A stretch of DNA of 64,000 bases from positions 806,001 through 870,000 of the forward strand of contig NZ_AP024883.1 in NCBI RefSeq assembly GCF_024346955.1. Direction: 5' to 3'. The notes under the pieces are model-generated. The model saw nothing but the letters and a program-made list of their open reading frames with translations, made no database searches and was not told where the DNA came from. The translations under genes were made by a program, and so were the position numbers. Source of the DNA: Vibrio mangrovi (GTDB taxonomy: Bacteria; Pseudomonadota; Gammaproteobacteria; Enterobacterales; Vibrionaceae). How positions within the stretch are numbered: the stretch's first letter is position 1; each line of letters starts with the position of its first letter. Positions 36,774-45,923 of the stretch are shown piece by piece.

Positions 36774-38243
36774 TCAGGCTGAGCGCATCAATGAATCTGC
36801 TTTGGCTTCAAGATTACTCCCGCCCATCAGATAGGCATCGATGGAGCGGGCACATTCACGCCCTTCATTGATACATCTGACGACCAGAGATTGCCCTGTG
36901 CGCATATCTCCGGCTGCGAAAATTCCTGCCTGACTGGTCTGGTAATCCGTTGTTGCGACATTACCACGATCGTCGAGCTGAATATCCAGCTGAGCCAGAA
37001 CACCTGTGGGTTCCGGATGCAGGAAGCCCATTGCCAGAAATGCCATATCACATGGGATAACCCGCTCACTACCGGCAACTTCCTCAAAAGCAGGACGTTC
37101 GCCGGGAGCTGCCGGCTGCCAGACAATATCGGCAATTTTCAGACCGGTGACTTCACCGTGTGCATTGCCGATAAATTCTTTGGTCAGAATATTCCAGTGA
37201 CGCTCACAACCTTCTTCATGGGAGGTTGAGGTCCGAAGAATCATCGGGTATTGCGGCCATGGCATATTCGCCGGACGCTTTTCCGGTGGCATCGGCATGA
37301 TTTCAACCTGAGTGATACTGGCTGCACCATGGCGATTCGAAGTACCGACGCAGTCAGAACCTGTATCACCACCACCGATAACAACGACATGCTTGCCTTT
37401 GGCATGGATCTCTTCACCTTTCAGATCCATATTGTTGGCCCGACGATTGTTCTGAGCAAGGAACTGCATTGCAAAGTAAACGCCACTCAGCTCACGACCG
37501 GGAATCGGCAGATCCCGTGGTACCGTTGAACCACCTGTCAGGAGAACCACATCATATTCCTGACGGAGTTGCTGGGCATTGATATTGACGCCGACGTGAG
37601 CATCCACAACAAATTTGATCCCGGCCTGACGCATCAGTTCAATTTTGCGATCAATCACATCCATCCCTAGTTTGAAGTCCGGAATACCGAATCGCAGTAG
37701 TCCGCCGACTTTTTCATCCCGTTCATAAACAGTAACGGTATGACCGGCACTGTTGAGCTGCTCTGCTGCGGACAGTCCTGATGGGCCTGAACCGATAATC
37801 GCGATGGTTTTCCCAGTGCGGCTACGAGGTGTTTTCGGTTGGGCATATCCCTCGCGGTAGGCCGTTTCAACAATGGTTTTCTCAATGTTACAAATGGTAA
37901 TCGGATCCTGATTGATCCCCAACACACAGGCACTTTCACAGGGAGCCGGGCACACCCGGCCGGTAAACTCCGGAAAGTTATTGGTTGAACTGAGTATCTG
38001 CCAGGCTTCTTCCCAGCTGTTACGGTAAACCGCATCATTAAATTCAGGAATGATGTTGCCGATCGGACAGCCGTTGTGGCAGAACGGAACACCACAGTCC
38101 ATACAACGGGATGCCTGAGTATTGATTTTGTCACCAAATTCTTCATTGAGCACAAACTCGCGGTTATGCTGAATTCTGACTTCCGGTGCCACTTTTCCGG
38201 GCAGTTCCCGGCCATGTTCTAAAAATCCAGTTGGTTTTCCCAT
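36774..38243 (-). CDS. gltD: Glutamate synthase small subunit GltD (second set)
   Basis: A 489-aa FAD/Fe-S glutamate synthase beta subunit paralogous to the first. It has the cysteine cluster CMDCGVPFCHNGCP near residue 47, the FAD motif GSGPSGLSAAE and the NADPH motif GGGDTGSDC. The N-terminus (MGKPTGFLEHGRE) differs from the E. coli-like paralogue and belongs to the other common GltD subgroup. Its ATG overlaps the TAA of the preceding gltB by one base, with GGAGG seven bases upstream, so the pair is coupled. Confidence 0.93.
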   Translation of the reverse strand: MGKPTGFLEHGRELPGKVAPEVRIQHNREFVLNEEFGDKINTQASRCMDCGVPFCHNGCPIGNIIPEFNDAVYRNSWEEAWQILSSTNNFPEFTGRVCPAPCESACVLGINQDPITICNIEKTIVETAYREGYAQPKTPRSRTGKTIAIIGSGPSGLSAAEQLNSAGHTVTVYERDEKVGGLLRFGIPDFKLGMDVIDRKIELMRQAGIKFVVDAHVGVNINAQQLRQEYDVVLLTGGSTVPRDLPIPGRELSGVYFAMQFLAQNNRRANNMDLKGEEIHAKGKHVVVIGGGDTGSDCVGTSNRHGAASITQVEIMPMPPEKRPANMPWPQYPMILRTSTSHEEGCERHWNILTKEFIGNAHGEVTGLKIADIVWQPAAPGERPAFEEVAGSERVIPCDMAFLAMGFLHPEPTGVLAQLDIQLDDRGNVATTDYQTSQAGIFAAGDMRTGQSLVVRCINEGRECARSIDAYLMGGSNLEAKADSLMRSA

Positions 38244-41200
38244 TACACGGCCTCCACTTCCGTTGTCTGAACCTGTTGTGCTGCCTGCTGTTTCTGCAAG
38301 ACGGCTTTATAATCTCTCGGCATGACTTTGATCAGTGATTGCAGATTCAGATCAAAATTGTTCATAAATGTCTGTGCGACTTCACTACCGGTGAAACGAA
38401 TATGATTGCTAAGCATCGTTTTCAGTAATGTAATGTCATCGCTGTCGAGTGGATCTAGATCAACCAGTTCAGGATTGAGTTTGTTATGAAAATCACCGTC
38501 CTGATCCCAGACGTAGGCGACACCACCGCTCATTCCTGCTGCGAAATTGCGTCCGGTTGAGCCTAAAATGATAGCAACGCCACCGGTCATATATTCACAG
38601 CCGTGATCTCCGATACCTTCAACTACGACTCTGGCTCCGGAGTTTCTGACACAGAAACGCTCACCGGCTTTACCGCGAATATAAGATTCACCTGATGTCG
38701 CACCGTAGAAACAGACGTTACCAACCACAATATTTTCTTCCGGAATCAGTGAAGCTTTGTGGTTCGGATAGAGCACCAGCGTACCGCCGGATAACCCTTT
38801 ACCCCAGTAGTCGTTTGCATCCCCTTCGACGTCAAACTGAACACCTTTGCTCAGGAAAGCGCCGAAAGACTGCCCGGCAGAACCGGTAAACTTCACATGC
38901 ATTGGCTGAGGAAGTCCATGGTCTTTATATACTTTCGAAATTTCATTCGATAGCATCGTTCCAGTGCTACGGTCGGTGTTCTGAATCGGGAATTCAGCCT
39001 GAACGGCTTTGCCCTGTTCCAGTGCCGGTTGAGCCACTTCAATTAAACGGCGGTCCAGAATGCTTTCCAGAGCGTGGTTCTGGGTTGTCTGACAGAAAAT
39101 TCCATCTTCATTTCTGGGAGATTCCATGTGAAGAATCGGACTTAGATCGAGATGACGGTATTTCCAGTGCTCGATATTGCTTCTGACTTTCAGTTTGTTT
39201 GCCTGGCCAACCATTTCATCAATAGTTCTGAATCCGAGTTCAGCCATAATTTCACGCAATCCCTGCGCCATGTAGCGGAAGAAAGTCACAACATCTTCCA
39301 CCCGGCCGTCAAAGCGTTCGCGTAGTGTTTTATTCTGGGTAGCGATACCGACAGGGCAAGTATTCTTATGACATTTACGCATCATAATACAGCCTTCGAC
39401 AACCAGAGCCGCTGTCGCAACACCCCATTCTTCAGCACCAAGTAGTGTTGCGATTGCCAGATCCCGAGGTGTTTTCATCTGACCGTCTGCCTGAACGACA
39501 ATCCGGTTACGCAGACCATTTTTGAGCAGCGTCTGATGCGTTTCAGCCAGTCCGAGCTCCCAGGGCAGACCTGTATGGCGAATCGATGAAATCGGCGATG
39601 CGCCGGTTCCGCCGTCATAACCGGCAATCAGCACGACATCTGCTTTTGCTTTAGCAACCCCGGAAGCGATCGTACCAACACCGGCTTCAGAAACCAGTTT
39701 GACGTTGACACGGCCGGCACGGTTGGCATTTTTCAGATCGAAAATCAGCTGAGCCAAATCTTCAATTGAATAGATGTCATGGTGTGGCGGTGGTGAAATC
39801 AGACCAACTCCGGGAGTTGAGTGACGGGTTGCTCCAATCCAGTCGTCGACTTTGTCGCCTGGGAGCTGACCACCTTCACCGGGCTTCGCACCCTGTGCCA
39901 TTTTGATCTGTAATTCATCAGCATTAGTCAGGTAATAAGACGTAACGCCGAAACGACCGGAAGCGACCTGTTTGATGGCGGAGCGTTCCCAGTCACCATT
40001 CTCTTTTTTCTCAAAGCGGATTGGATCTTCACCACCTTCACCGGAGTTGGATCTTGCGCCGAGTCGGTTCATGGCAACCGCTAAAGTCGAATGCGCTTCA
40101 TAGGAGATTGAACCAAACGACATTGCACCGGTTGCAAAACGTTTGACGATGCTTTCGATCGGTTCGACATCATCCAGCGCAATTGCTCCAGCCGGGTTTT
40201 TCACCATTTCAAGCTGGCTGCGGAGTGTAACTGCTTTGTCACCCTGACGGTCAACTGCTTCAGTGTAAGCTTTGAACTGCGCGTAATCTTTATTACGGGT
40301 CGAGTGTTGCAACAGGTGAATGGTTTCCGGGTTAAACAGATGCTGTTCACCCCGTTGTTTCCACTGATAGACACCGCCGACATCAAGTACCTGAAGCGGA
40401 ACTTCGCGCAATGGATAGCCGAGACGGTGACGAATCAATACTTCTTTGGCGATATCATCCAGAGTCAGTCCCTGAATCCGGGTCACTGTTCCTGTGAAGT
40501 ATTTATCGACAACTGCCTTACTGATGCCCAGAGCTTCGAAGATCTGAGCTCCGTGATAAGACTGAAGGGTTGAAATCCCCATTTTCGAGAAGATCTTCAA
40601 CAGGCCGCCATTGACCCCTTTACGGTAGTTATTGAACAGCGTATTTACGTTTGCTTTCGGATCCAGTTTGTTCTTCTGTTGCAAGTCAACAATGGTTTCA
40701 GTGACCAGATATGGGTTAACAGCATTTGCGCCATAGCCGAGCAGTGTCGCGAAGTGGTGGGTTTCCCGGGCATCTCCGGTTTCGATGACGATACCACATT
40801 TAGCCCGTAATCCTTTACGGATCAGGTGATGATGGACAGCTCCGACAGCCAGCATTCCCGGAATAGCTGCATGGTTTGAGTTGACTGCCCGGTCTGTCAG
40901 CAGAATGATTGAATAGCCGTCGATTACAGCATCTTCAGCATACTGACAGATACGTTTTAGTGCCCGTTCCAGTTTACCCGGTTCACCACTGGCCTGAAAA
41001 ACGATATCCAGCGTTTTGGCCTGAAGGTACTCATTATCGATCGCCCGGAGTTTTTCCAGTTCGGCATTGGAAATAACCGGAGATTCAAGCTCGACTTTCC
41101 GGCAGTGGGCCGGTGATTCACTCAGCAGGTTCTGATCTTTGCCCAGATAGGTGTTGAGTGACATGACCATCCGTTCACGGATCGGATCGATTGGCGGGTT

Positions 41201-42775
41201 GGTTACCTGAGCAAACAACTGTTTGAAATAGTTAGATAAATGCTGAGACTGATGGGATAAAATCGCCAGCGGCCAGTCGGCACCCATAGAGCCCAGTGGC
41301 TCGTATCCGGTTTGTGCCAGAGGCTGAATGATTTGATTGACTTCTTCGTTACTGACGCCAAAAGCTTGCTGGCGGTGCAGCAGACGTTCCGGCTTCGGCT
41401 GGCTGTGTCCGGTTTCAGCCTCAGGAAGAGATTTCAGGCTGAGCAGATTATCCTGAACCCATTGCTCATATGGCTGGGAATTCGCGATACTTTCTTTGAT
41501 TTCTTCATCGGAAATGATCCGGCCTTCTTCCAGATCCGCGACAAAGATCTTGCCGGGTTGTAGACGGCCACGGTACTGGATATTTTCCGGTTCGATATCA
41601 ACAACACCGGATTCGGATGCCATAATGAGGAAATCATCTTTTGTTACCGTATAGCGGGAAGGACGCAGACCATTACGGTCCAGTGTTGCTCCGACCATCA
41701 CACCGTCACTGAAACAGACAGAAGCCGGGCCATCCCATGGTTCCATCACGTTGGCATGATACTGGTAGAATGCACGGCGTTTGGCATCCATTTGCGTATT
41801 TTCCTGCCATGCTTCCGGAATCATCATCATTAATGCGTGTGGCAGGCTACGGCCGGAGAGAACCAGTAGTTCTAAAACCATATCGAAGTTAGACGAATCC
41901 GAGCTACCTTCCTGACAGACTGGCAGCAGCATATCAATTTCTGCTTTGGTAAACAGCTCTGATTCAAGAATTGCTTCTCTGGCTTTCATCCAGTTGAGGT
42001 TACCGCGAACAGTATTGATTTCACCATTATGGGCAATATAACGGAAAGGCTGGGCCAGACGCCATTTAGGGAATGTATTGGTTGAGAAGCGGGAATGGAC
42101 CAGTGCCAGCGCCGTGACCATGGTCGGGTTCTGTAAATCGAGGAAGTACTGCGGAACCTGTTCAGTCGTTAACTGACCTTTATAGATCAGTGTCTTGTAC
42201 GACATCGAGTTGATGTAAAAATCATCTCCAATGTTGGAAATACTTTCCAGACAGACCCGGACTGTATAATTACGCAGAACATAAAGTTTGCGTTCCAGTG
42301 CTTCTGGCGTCGTGCCCGGCCCGCCACTGATGAACACATGTTCAAACTGAGGTTCGGTGCTGAGTGGATCTGCGCCAAGCATATGGTTATCTGTCGGTAG
42401 TACCCGGTATCCGAGAATTTCCAGATCCAGTCGTTTGGCATTTCTTTCCAGAATATCGCGACACTGTTCCCGTTTATATTCATCTTTCGGGAACAATACG
42501 ACGCCGACACCATACTGGTCGAATGAAGGCAGACGAATGCCAAGTTTGACGGTTTCTTCGAGTAAAAACTCATGCGGCTTTTGTAAGAGAATCCCTGCGC
42601 CGTCACCACTACACGGGTCACATCCCTGACCGCCACGGTGCTCCATCCGGGCAAGCATGTCCAGTGCCTGAGTGACAACCTGATGGGATTTCCGGTTTTT
42701 CAGATGGGCAACAAAGCCGATACCGCAGGCGTCATGCTCCAGCTCGGGCGTATAAAGCCCTGGTGAATTTAACAT
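38243..42775 (-). CDS. gltB: Glutamate synthase large subunit GltB (second set)
   Basis: Second glutamate synthase alpha subunit, 1510 aa from ATG 42775. That start has AGGAAGG nine bases upstream and gives a 16-residue propeptide ending ELEHDA before Cys17 of CGIGFVAH. A longer frame to 42796 lacks this support. The 3Fe-4S cysteines are in CIMMRKCHKNTCPVG, and the C-terminal glycine-rich domain is present. It diverges clearly from the first GltB and resembles the subgroup found widely outside enterics. The upstream region is unusually rich in hairpins. Confidence 0.95.
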   Translation of the reverse strand: MLNSPGLYTPELEHDACGIGFVAHLKNRKSHQVVTQALDMLARMEHRGGQGCDPCSGDGAGILLQKPHEFLLEETVKLGIRLPSFDQYGVGVVLFPKDEYKREQCRDILERNAKRLDLEILGYRVLPTDNHMLGADPLSTEPQFEHVFISGGPGTTPEALERKLYVLRNYTVRVCLESISNIGDDFYINSMSYKTLIYKGQLTTEQVPQYFLDLQNPTMVTALALVHSRFSTNTFPKWRLAQPFRYIAHNGEINTVRGNLNWMKAREAILESELFTKAEIDMLLPVCQEGSSDSSNFDMVLELLVLSGRSLPHALMMMIPEAWQENTQMDAKRRAFYQYHANVMEPWDGPASVCFSDGVMVGATLDRNGLRPSRYTVTKDDFLIMASESGVVDIEPENIQYRGRLQPGKIFVADLEEGRIISDEEIKESIANSQPYEQWVQDNLLSLKSLPEAETGHSQPKPERLLHRQQAFGVSNEEVNQIIQPLAQTGYEPLGSMGADWPLAILSHQSQHLSNYFKQLFAQVTNPPIDPIRERMVMSLNTYLGKDQNLLSESPAHCRKVELESPVISNAELEKLRAIDNEYLQAKTLDIVFQASGEPGKLERALKRICQYAEDAVIDGYSIILLTDRAVNSNHAAIPGMLAVGAVHHHLIRKGLRAKCGIVIETGDARETHHFATLLGYGANAVNPYLVTETIVDLQQKNKLDPKANVNTLFNNYRKGVNGGLLKIFSKMGISTLQSYHGAQIFEALGISKAVVDKYFTGTVTRIQGLTLDDIAKEVLIRHRLGYPLREVPLQVLDVGGVYQWKQRGEQHLFNPETIHLLQHSTRNKDYAQFKAYTEAVDRQGDKAVTLRSQLEMVKNPAGAIALDDVEPIESIVKRFATGAMSFGSISYEAHSTLAVAMNRLGARSNSGEGGEDPIRFEKKENGDWERSAIKQVASGRFGVTSYYLTNADELQIKMAQGAKPGEGGQLPGDKVDDWIGATRHSTPGVGLISPPPHHDIYSIEDLAQLIFDLKNANRAGRVNVKLVSEAGVGTIASGVAKAKADVVLIAGYDGGTGASPISSIRHTGLPWELGLAETHQTLLKNGLRNRIVVQADGQMKTPRDLAIATLLGAEEWGVATAALVVEGCIMMRKCHKNTCPVGIATQNKTLRERFDGRVEDVVTFFRYMAQGLREIMAELGFRTIDEMVGQANKLKVRSNIEHWKYRHLDLSPILHMESPRNEDGIFCQTTQNHALESILDRRLIEVAQPALEQGKAVQAEFPIQNTDRSTGTMLSNEISKVYKDHGLPQPMHVKFTGSAGQSFGAFLSKGVQFDVEGDANDYWGKGLSGGTLVLYPNHKASLIPEENIVVGNVCFYGATSGESYIRGKAGERFCVRNSGARVVVEGIGDHGCEYMTGGVAIILGSTGRNFAAGMSGGVAYVWDQDGDFHNKLNPELVDLDPLDSDDITLLKTMLSNHIRFTGSEVAQTFMNNFDLNLQSLIKVMPRDYKAVLQKQQAAQQVQTTEVEAV

Positions 42776-43025
42776 TGATACATCCTTCCTGTTCAATAAA
42801 GACGCACACCCGCAGGAGAAATATTCCCCTGTTCACTCGTGTGTCTGGTCCTTTTTATATCTTTATTGTCTCAAAGCCGGTTTATGCTACCGGCCTGAAT
42901 CCGTTCCGTCTCCCACCGGAAATAGGGTGAGAAAAACAATCCTTGGTGATATGCAGGTCAATCTTTATATGCAGCTAGTGCTTTATTCTGGCAGGTTTGC
43001 CTATCACCGAGGTTTTATCCGATTC
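42776..43025 (-). promoter_or_regulatory. Hairpin-rich leader upstream of the second gltB
   Basis: On the minus strand, three stem-loops precede the gltB ribosome binding site. The first pairs CCTCGGTGATA with TATCACCAAGG (one mismatch; plus coordinates about 42942-43013) and is followed by ATTGTTTTT. The second is GCCGGT/ACCGGC (about 42876-42894). The third is an eight-pair stem CAGGGGAA/UUCUCCUG with a 3-nt loop (42814-42832), inside a further GACACAC/GUGUGCGUC pairing. This is compatible with attenuation or a cis-acting RNA; no known Rfam class is recognised. Confidence 0.4.
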
Positions 43026-43260
43026 GTTGTCTCCAATATGACAAAATACGAACAAAACTGTAACTATCCTACATTTTTGCTGAACAAAATCCAATAGAAA
43101 TCCGATGGAATTTTTATTCATGTTAATCGATTGCTATTGCCATAAATATTAACTTTTATTTTACATTTAAAGGATGTTTATTTATTGACGTGGAATAGGG
43201 TGAGAAGTGCCTGATTCTCTTAGAATGAGCGAAATTATCAGTATGTTGTAATTTTATTTC

Positions 43261-43283
43261 GTCAGGCGATTCGTCTGGCTTTT
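43261..43283 (+). terminator. Terminator-like hairpin with no obvious upstream gene
   Basis: GTCAGGCGA/TCGTCTGGC (43261-43279, nearly complete pairing with G-U pairs and a one-base loop as written) followed by TTTT on the plus strand. It lies 68 bp before the yhcC start, with no plus-strand gene before it for several kilobases. The tight loop means the inner pairs would open. Confidence 0.4.
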
Positions 43284-43350
43284 CGCATAGCAGCCTATTT
43301 TCGCTGAAGCTAAATCTTAAAGTTATTTCAGGTATATCCAGAGGTTAGGA

Positions 43351-44292
43351 TTGAAACAATTGCATGAACTGGTCAATACGCTGGGGCAGGATCTGAAGCG
43401 CCGTTACGGTGAACGGGTACATAAACTAACGCTGCATGGTGGATTCAGTTGCCCGAACCGTGACGGTACGATTGGGCGGGGTGGATGTACTTTCTGTAAT
43501 GTTGCTTCATTTGCCGATGAACAGACGCAGCATCAGAGTATTCGCGAACAGTTGACCGCACGGGCGGGAGAGGTTACGCGTGCCAGAAAATATCTGGCTT
43601 ATTTTCAGGCTTATACCAGTACTTATGCTGAAGTTGAGCTGTTGAAGAATATGTATGAAGAAGCGCTTCGTTGTGCGGATGTGGTTGGTTTGTGCGTCGG
43701 AACCCGCCCGGACTGCGTTGCTGAGGGGGTTCTTGAATTGTTATCCGCTTATCGTGCCCGGGGCTATGAAGTCTGGCTGGAACTGGGGTTACAGACTGCT
43801 CATCTGCGAACCCTGAAACGGATTAACCGGGGACATGATTTTGGCTGTTATGATCAGATTACCAGACAAGCCCGGGCATTAGGATTGAAAGTCTGTACTC
43901 ATCTGATTGTCGGACTGCCCGGTGAATCACAGGCGGATAACATGGAGACTCTGAATCAGGTTCTCGATACAGGTACGGATGGGATTAAATTACACGGACT
44001 GCATATTGTTGAAGGAAGTGTGATGGCTAAAGCCTGGCGTGCCGGCAGGCTGGAAGCCCCGGAACTGTCTCATTATGTAGCAACAGCCAGTGAGATGATT
44101 CGCCGGACACCAGCGGAAGTGATTTTTCACCGGGTATCGGCATCGGCCCGCCGTCCGACATTACTGGCTCCTCTATGGTGTGAAAACCGCTGGCTGGCGA
44201 TGACTGAGATTGAGCGGACTCTGAACCGGGACGGTGCTCAGGGATCATTGACATCCCGGGAATTTACCTTTCCGCATGCTGATTGCATGTAG
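43351..44292 (+). CDS. YhcC-type radical SAM protein (TIGR01212 family)
   Basis: A 313-aa radical SAM protein closely similar to E. coli YhcC. The iron-sulfur cysteines are in FSCPNRDGTIGRGGCTFC near residues 31-48. SAM-binding and barrel motifs follow (VGLCVGTRPDC, GLKVCTHLIVGLPGE) and the family C-terminus SARRPTLLAPLWCENRW is present. The substrate is not established to my knowledge. The start is TTG 43351 (MKQLHEL) after GAGGTTAGGA; a second TTG lies three codons later, and no in-frame ATG fits the conserved N-terminus. Confidence 0.9.
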   Translation: MKQLHELVNTLGQDLKRRYGERVHKLTLHGGFSCPNRDGTIGRGGCTFCNVASFADEQTQHQSIREQLTARAGEVTRARKYLAYFQAYTSTYAEVELLKNMYEEALRCADVVGLCVGTRPDCVAEGVLELLSAYRARGYEVWLELGLQTAHLRTLKRINRGHDFGCYDQITRQARALGLKVCTHLIVGLPGESQADNMETLNQVLDTGTDGIKLHGLHIVEGSVMAKAWRAGRLEAPELSHYVATASEMIRRTPAEVIFHRVSASARRPTLLAPLWCENRWLAMTEIERTLNRDGAQGSLTSREFTFPHADCM

Positions 44293-44434
44293 TGTAAGGC
44301 TTTCACAAATCAAGCAGGGAGAGAATTTTCTGTTTTTTCAGTGACGCAGCTATATATCTTACTCAATCGTATAGAGTATTTACGAAATAACTTGTTATTC
44401 TTATAAGAGGATTGTTAACAGAAGGTTGGATGAA

Positions 44435-45829
44435 ATGCCGCAGCTGACATGGGACGATTATACTCAGTTGGAAATTGCACTTGGACTGGGCGGAATGAGT
44501 GCCGTACTCATTGGTATCGTCTTATGGATGTCATATCGCTGGAAGTTACGCCATTTGCATTCTATTTTCACCCATGCACCATGTGCACTGCTGATGATGT
44601 CCAGAAAAAGTCATCAGATTCTTTTTGCCAATGAATTGGCACAGCATGCGTTACAGTTGCAGATGCGGGGACGTCTTTTGCAGTTCTCTCCCTGGGTGAG
44701 TTCCTCTCTTCGCAAGCATTTCTCTGAACTGATTGATAAAAGTTATCAGGATCATACCCGGCAGTTTATTGACTGGCCGGTGGGTGAAGATAGTTCTGTA
44801 CAGCTTGAGTTTCTGGCTAAGGAAACAGTATTTCAGGGACAGACGGCCTGGATGATTCAGATGTTAATTCACCATGAACTTGCAGAAGCAACCGGAGAAA
44901 GCGGTACGATTCGGGAGTCTGAACTGATGCAACAGCTCTGGGATTCAGCTCCGGATGCGATTGCCATTATTCAGGAGGATGGCTGCTGCCGCTCCTGTAA
45001 TCTGTCATTTGCTCATCTGGTCGGGCAGGATGATGTTTCCGATGTGATCGGCCAGCGACTGACCTGGGTGGCTCAGGAACCATTTTTCCGGCAGTTGTTT
45101 GAACTGACGGAAAAGGATACTGATGCGCGGCAGCCGATCCGTTATATCGATCATCTCGAAAAAGAGCAACGTCAGTGGTTTGATATAGCAAAGTCGGTCT
45201 ACCGTTCACCGGCTTCCAATCAGGTGTTGGCATTACTGATAGTACGGAATATTTCTGCCTGGTATTCGGGAGAAGAGACGGAGCAGACACTTAATGCCCA
45301 CCGGATTAGTTCTTTCGACCAGCTTACCGGTATTGTCAGCCGGAACCGTTTTGACGAAACGCTGGAGACCCTATGGCATATTCACATCCGGGAGAAACAG
45401 CCATTGGCAGTTATTTTATGTGATGTGGACTGTTTTGACAGTTATAACCAGTATTATGGTGATGATAAGGGAAACGAAACCTTATGTAGTGTTGCTCTCG
45501 CCCTGCAACGAGTGATGAGTCGCTCTTCTGATTGTATTGCCCGGTATGACGGTGATACATTTGCCTTTATTTTACCCAATACGCACATTGATGGTGCCTG
45601 TTGGGTTGCTGAAAAGATTCATTCCGAGTTTAAACAGGTTCAGCTGCCGCATCCGGTTTCGGATGTTTCCAGCTATGTGACGGTGAGTATGGGGATTGTC
45701 TCTCTGGTGCCGAAAGCAAATGAACTGCCGGATCAGTTTGTTGCCTACGCGGGACAGGCGTTGCATCAGGCCAAAATTCAGGGACGTAATCGTACCTGTG
45801 TGTATTATGAATCACTGGGGAGGAAATGA
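44435..45829 (+). CDS. Membrane PAS/GGDEF-domain protein with degenerate GGDEF motif
   Basis: A 464-aa protein with one N-terminal membrane helix (about residues 12-33), a PAS-like sensor region near SAPDAIAIIQEDG, and a C-terminal GGDEF domain from FDQLTGIVSRNRFDETL onward. The signature reads RYDGDTFAF where active diguanylate cyclases usually have RYGG(D/E)EF, and the GHxxGD segment reads GDDKGN. Cyclase activity is therefore doubtful, though the metal-binding Asp in LCDVDCF is kept. ATG 44435 is preferred because GAAGG lies nine bases before it; the alternative TTG 44426 abuts that site. It is upstream of arcB. Confidence 0.85.
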   Translation: MPQLTWDDYTQLEIALGLGGMSAVLIGIVLWMSYRWKLRHLHSIFTHAPCALLMMSRKSHQILFANELAQHALQLQMRGRLLQFSPWVSSSLRKHFSELIDKSYQDHTRQFIDWPVGEDSSVQLEFLAKETVFQGQTAWMIQMLIHHELAEATGESGTIRESELMQQLWDSAPDAIAIIQEDGCCRSCNLSFAHLVGQDDVSDVIGQRLTWVAQEPFFRQLFELTEKDTDARQPIRYIDHLEKEQRQWFDIAKSVYRSPASNQVLALLIVRNISAWYSGEETEQTLNAHRISSFDQLTGIVSRNRFDETLETLWHIHIREKQPLAVILCDVDCFDSYNQYYGDDKGNETLCSVALALQRVMSRSSDCIARYDGDTFAFILPNTHIDGACWVAEKIHSEFKQVQLPHPVSDVSSYVTVSMGIVSLVPKANELPDQFVAYAGQALHQAKIQGRNRTCVYYESLGRK

Positions 45830-45923
45830 TTGATTTGTTGAACCCTGTCGGTGTCGGACGCCCTGAGTCCGAACGAGGTATTCCTGCCGAATTTAGCGCG
45901 ATATCGTTGTCTGGAGCGTTTTA

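Noticed and set aside
42961..43013. GGCAAACC and AAAGC on the minus strand upstream of the second gltB recall the c-di-GMP-I riboswitch.
   Set aside because: The GNRA tetraloop arm and the GACGCAAAGC core are missing, and GGCAAACCTGCC simply folds on itself.
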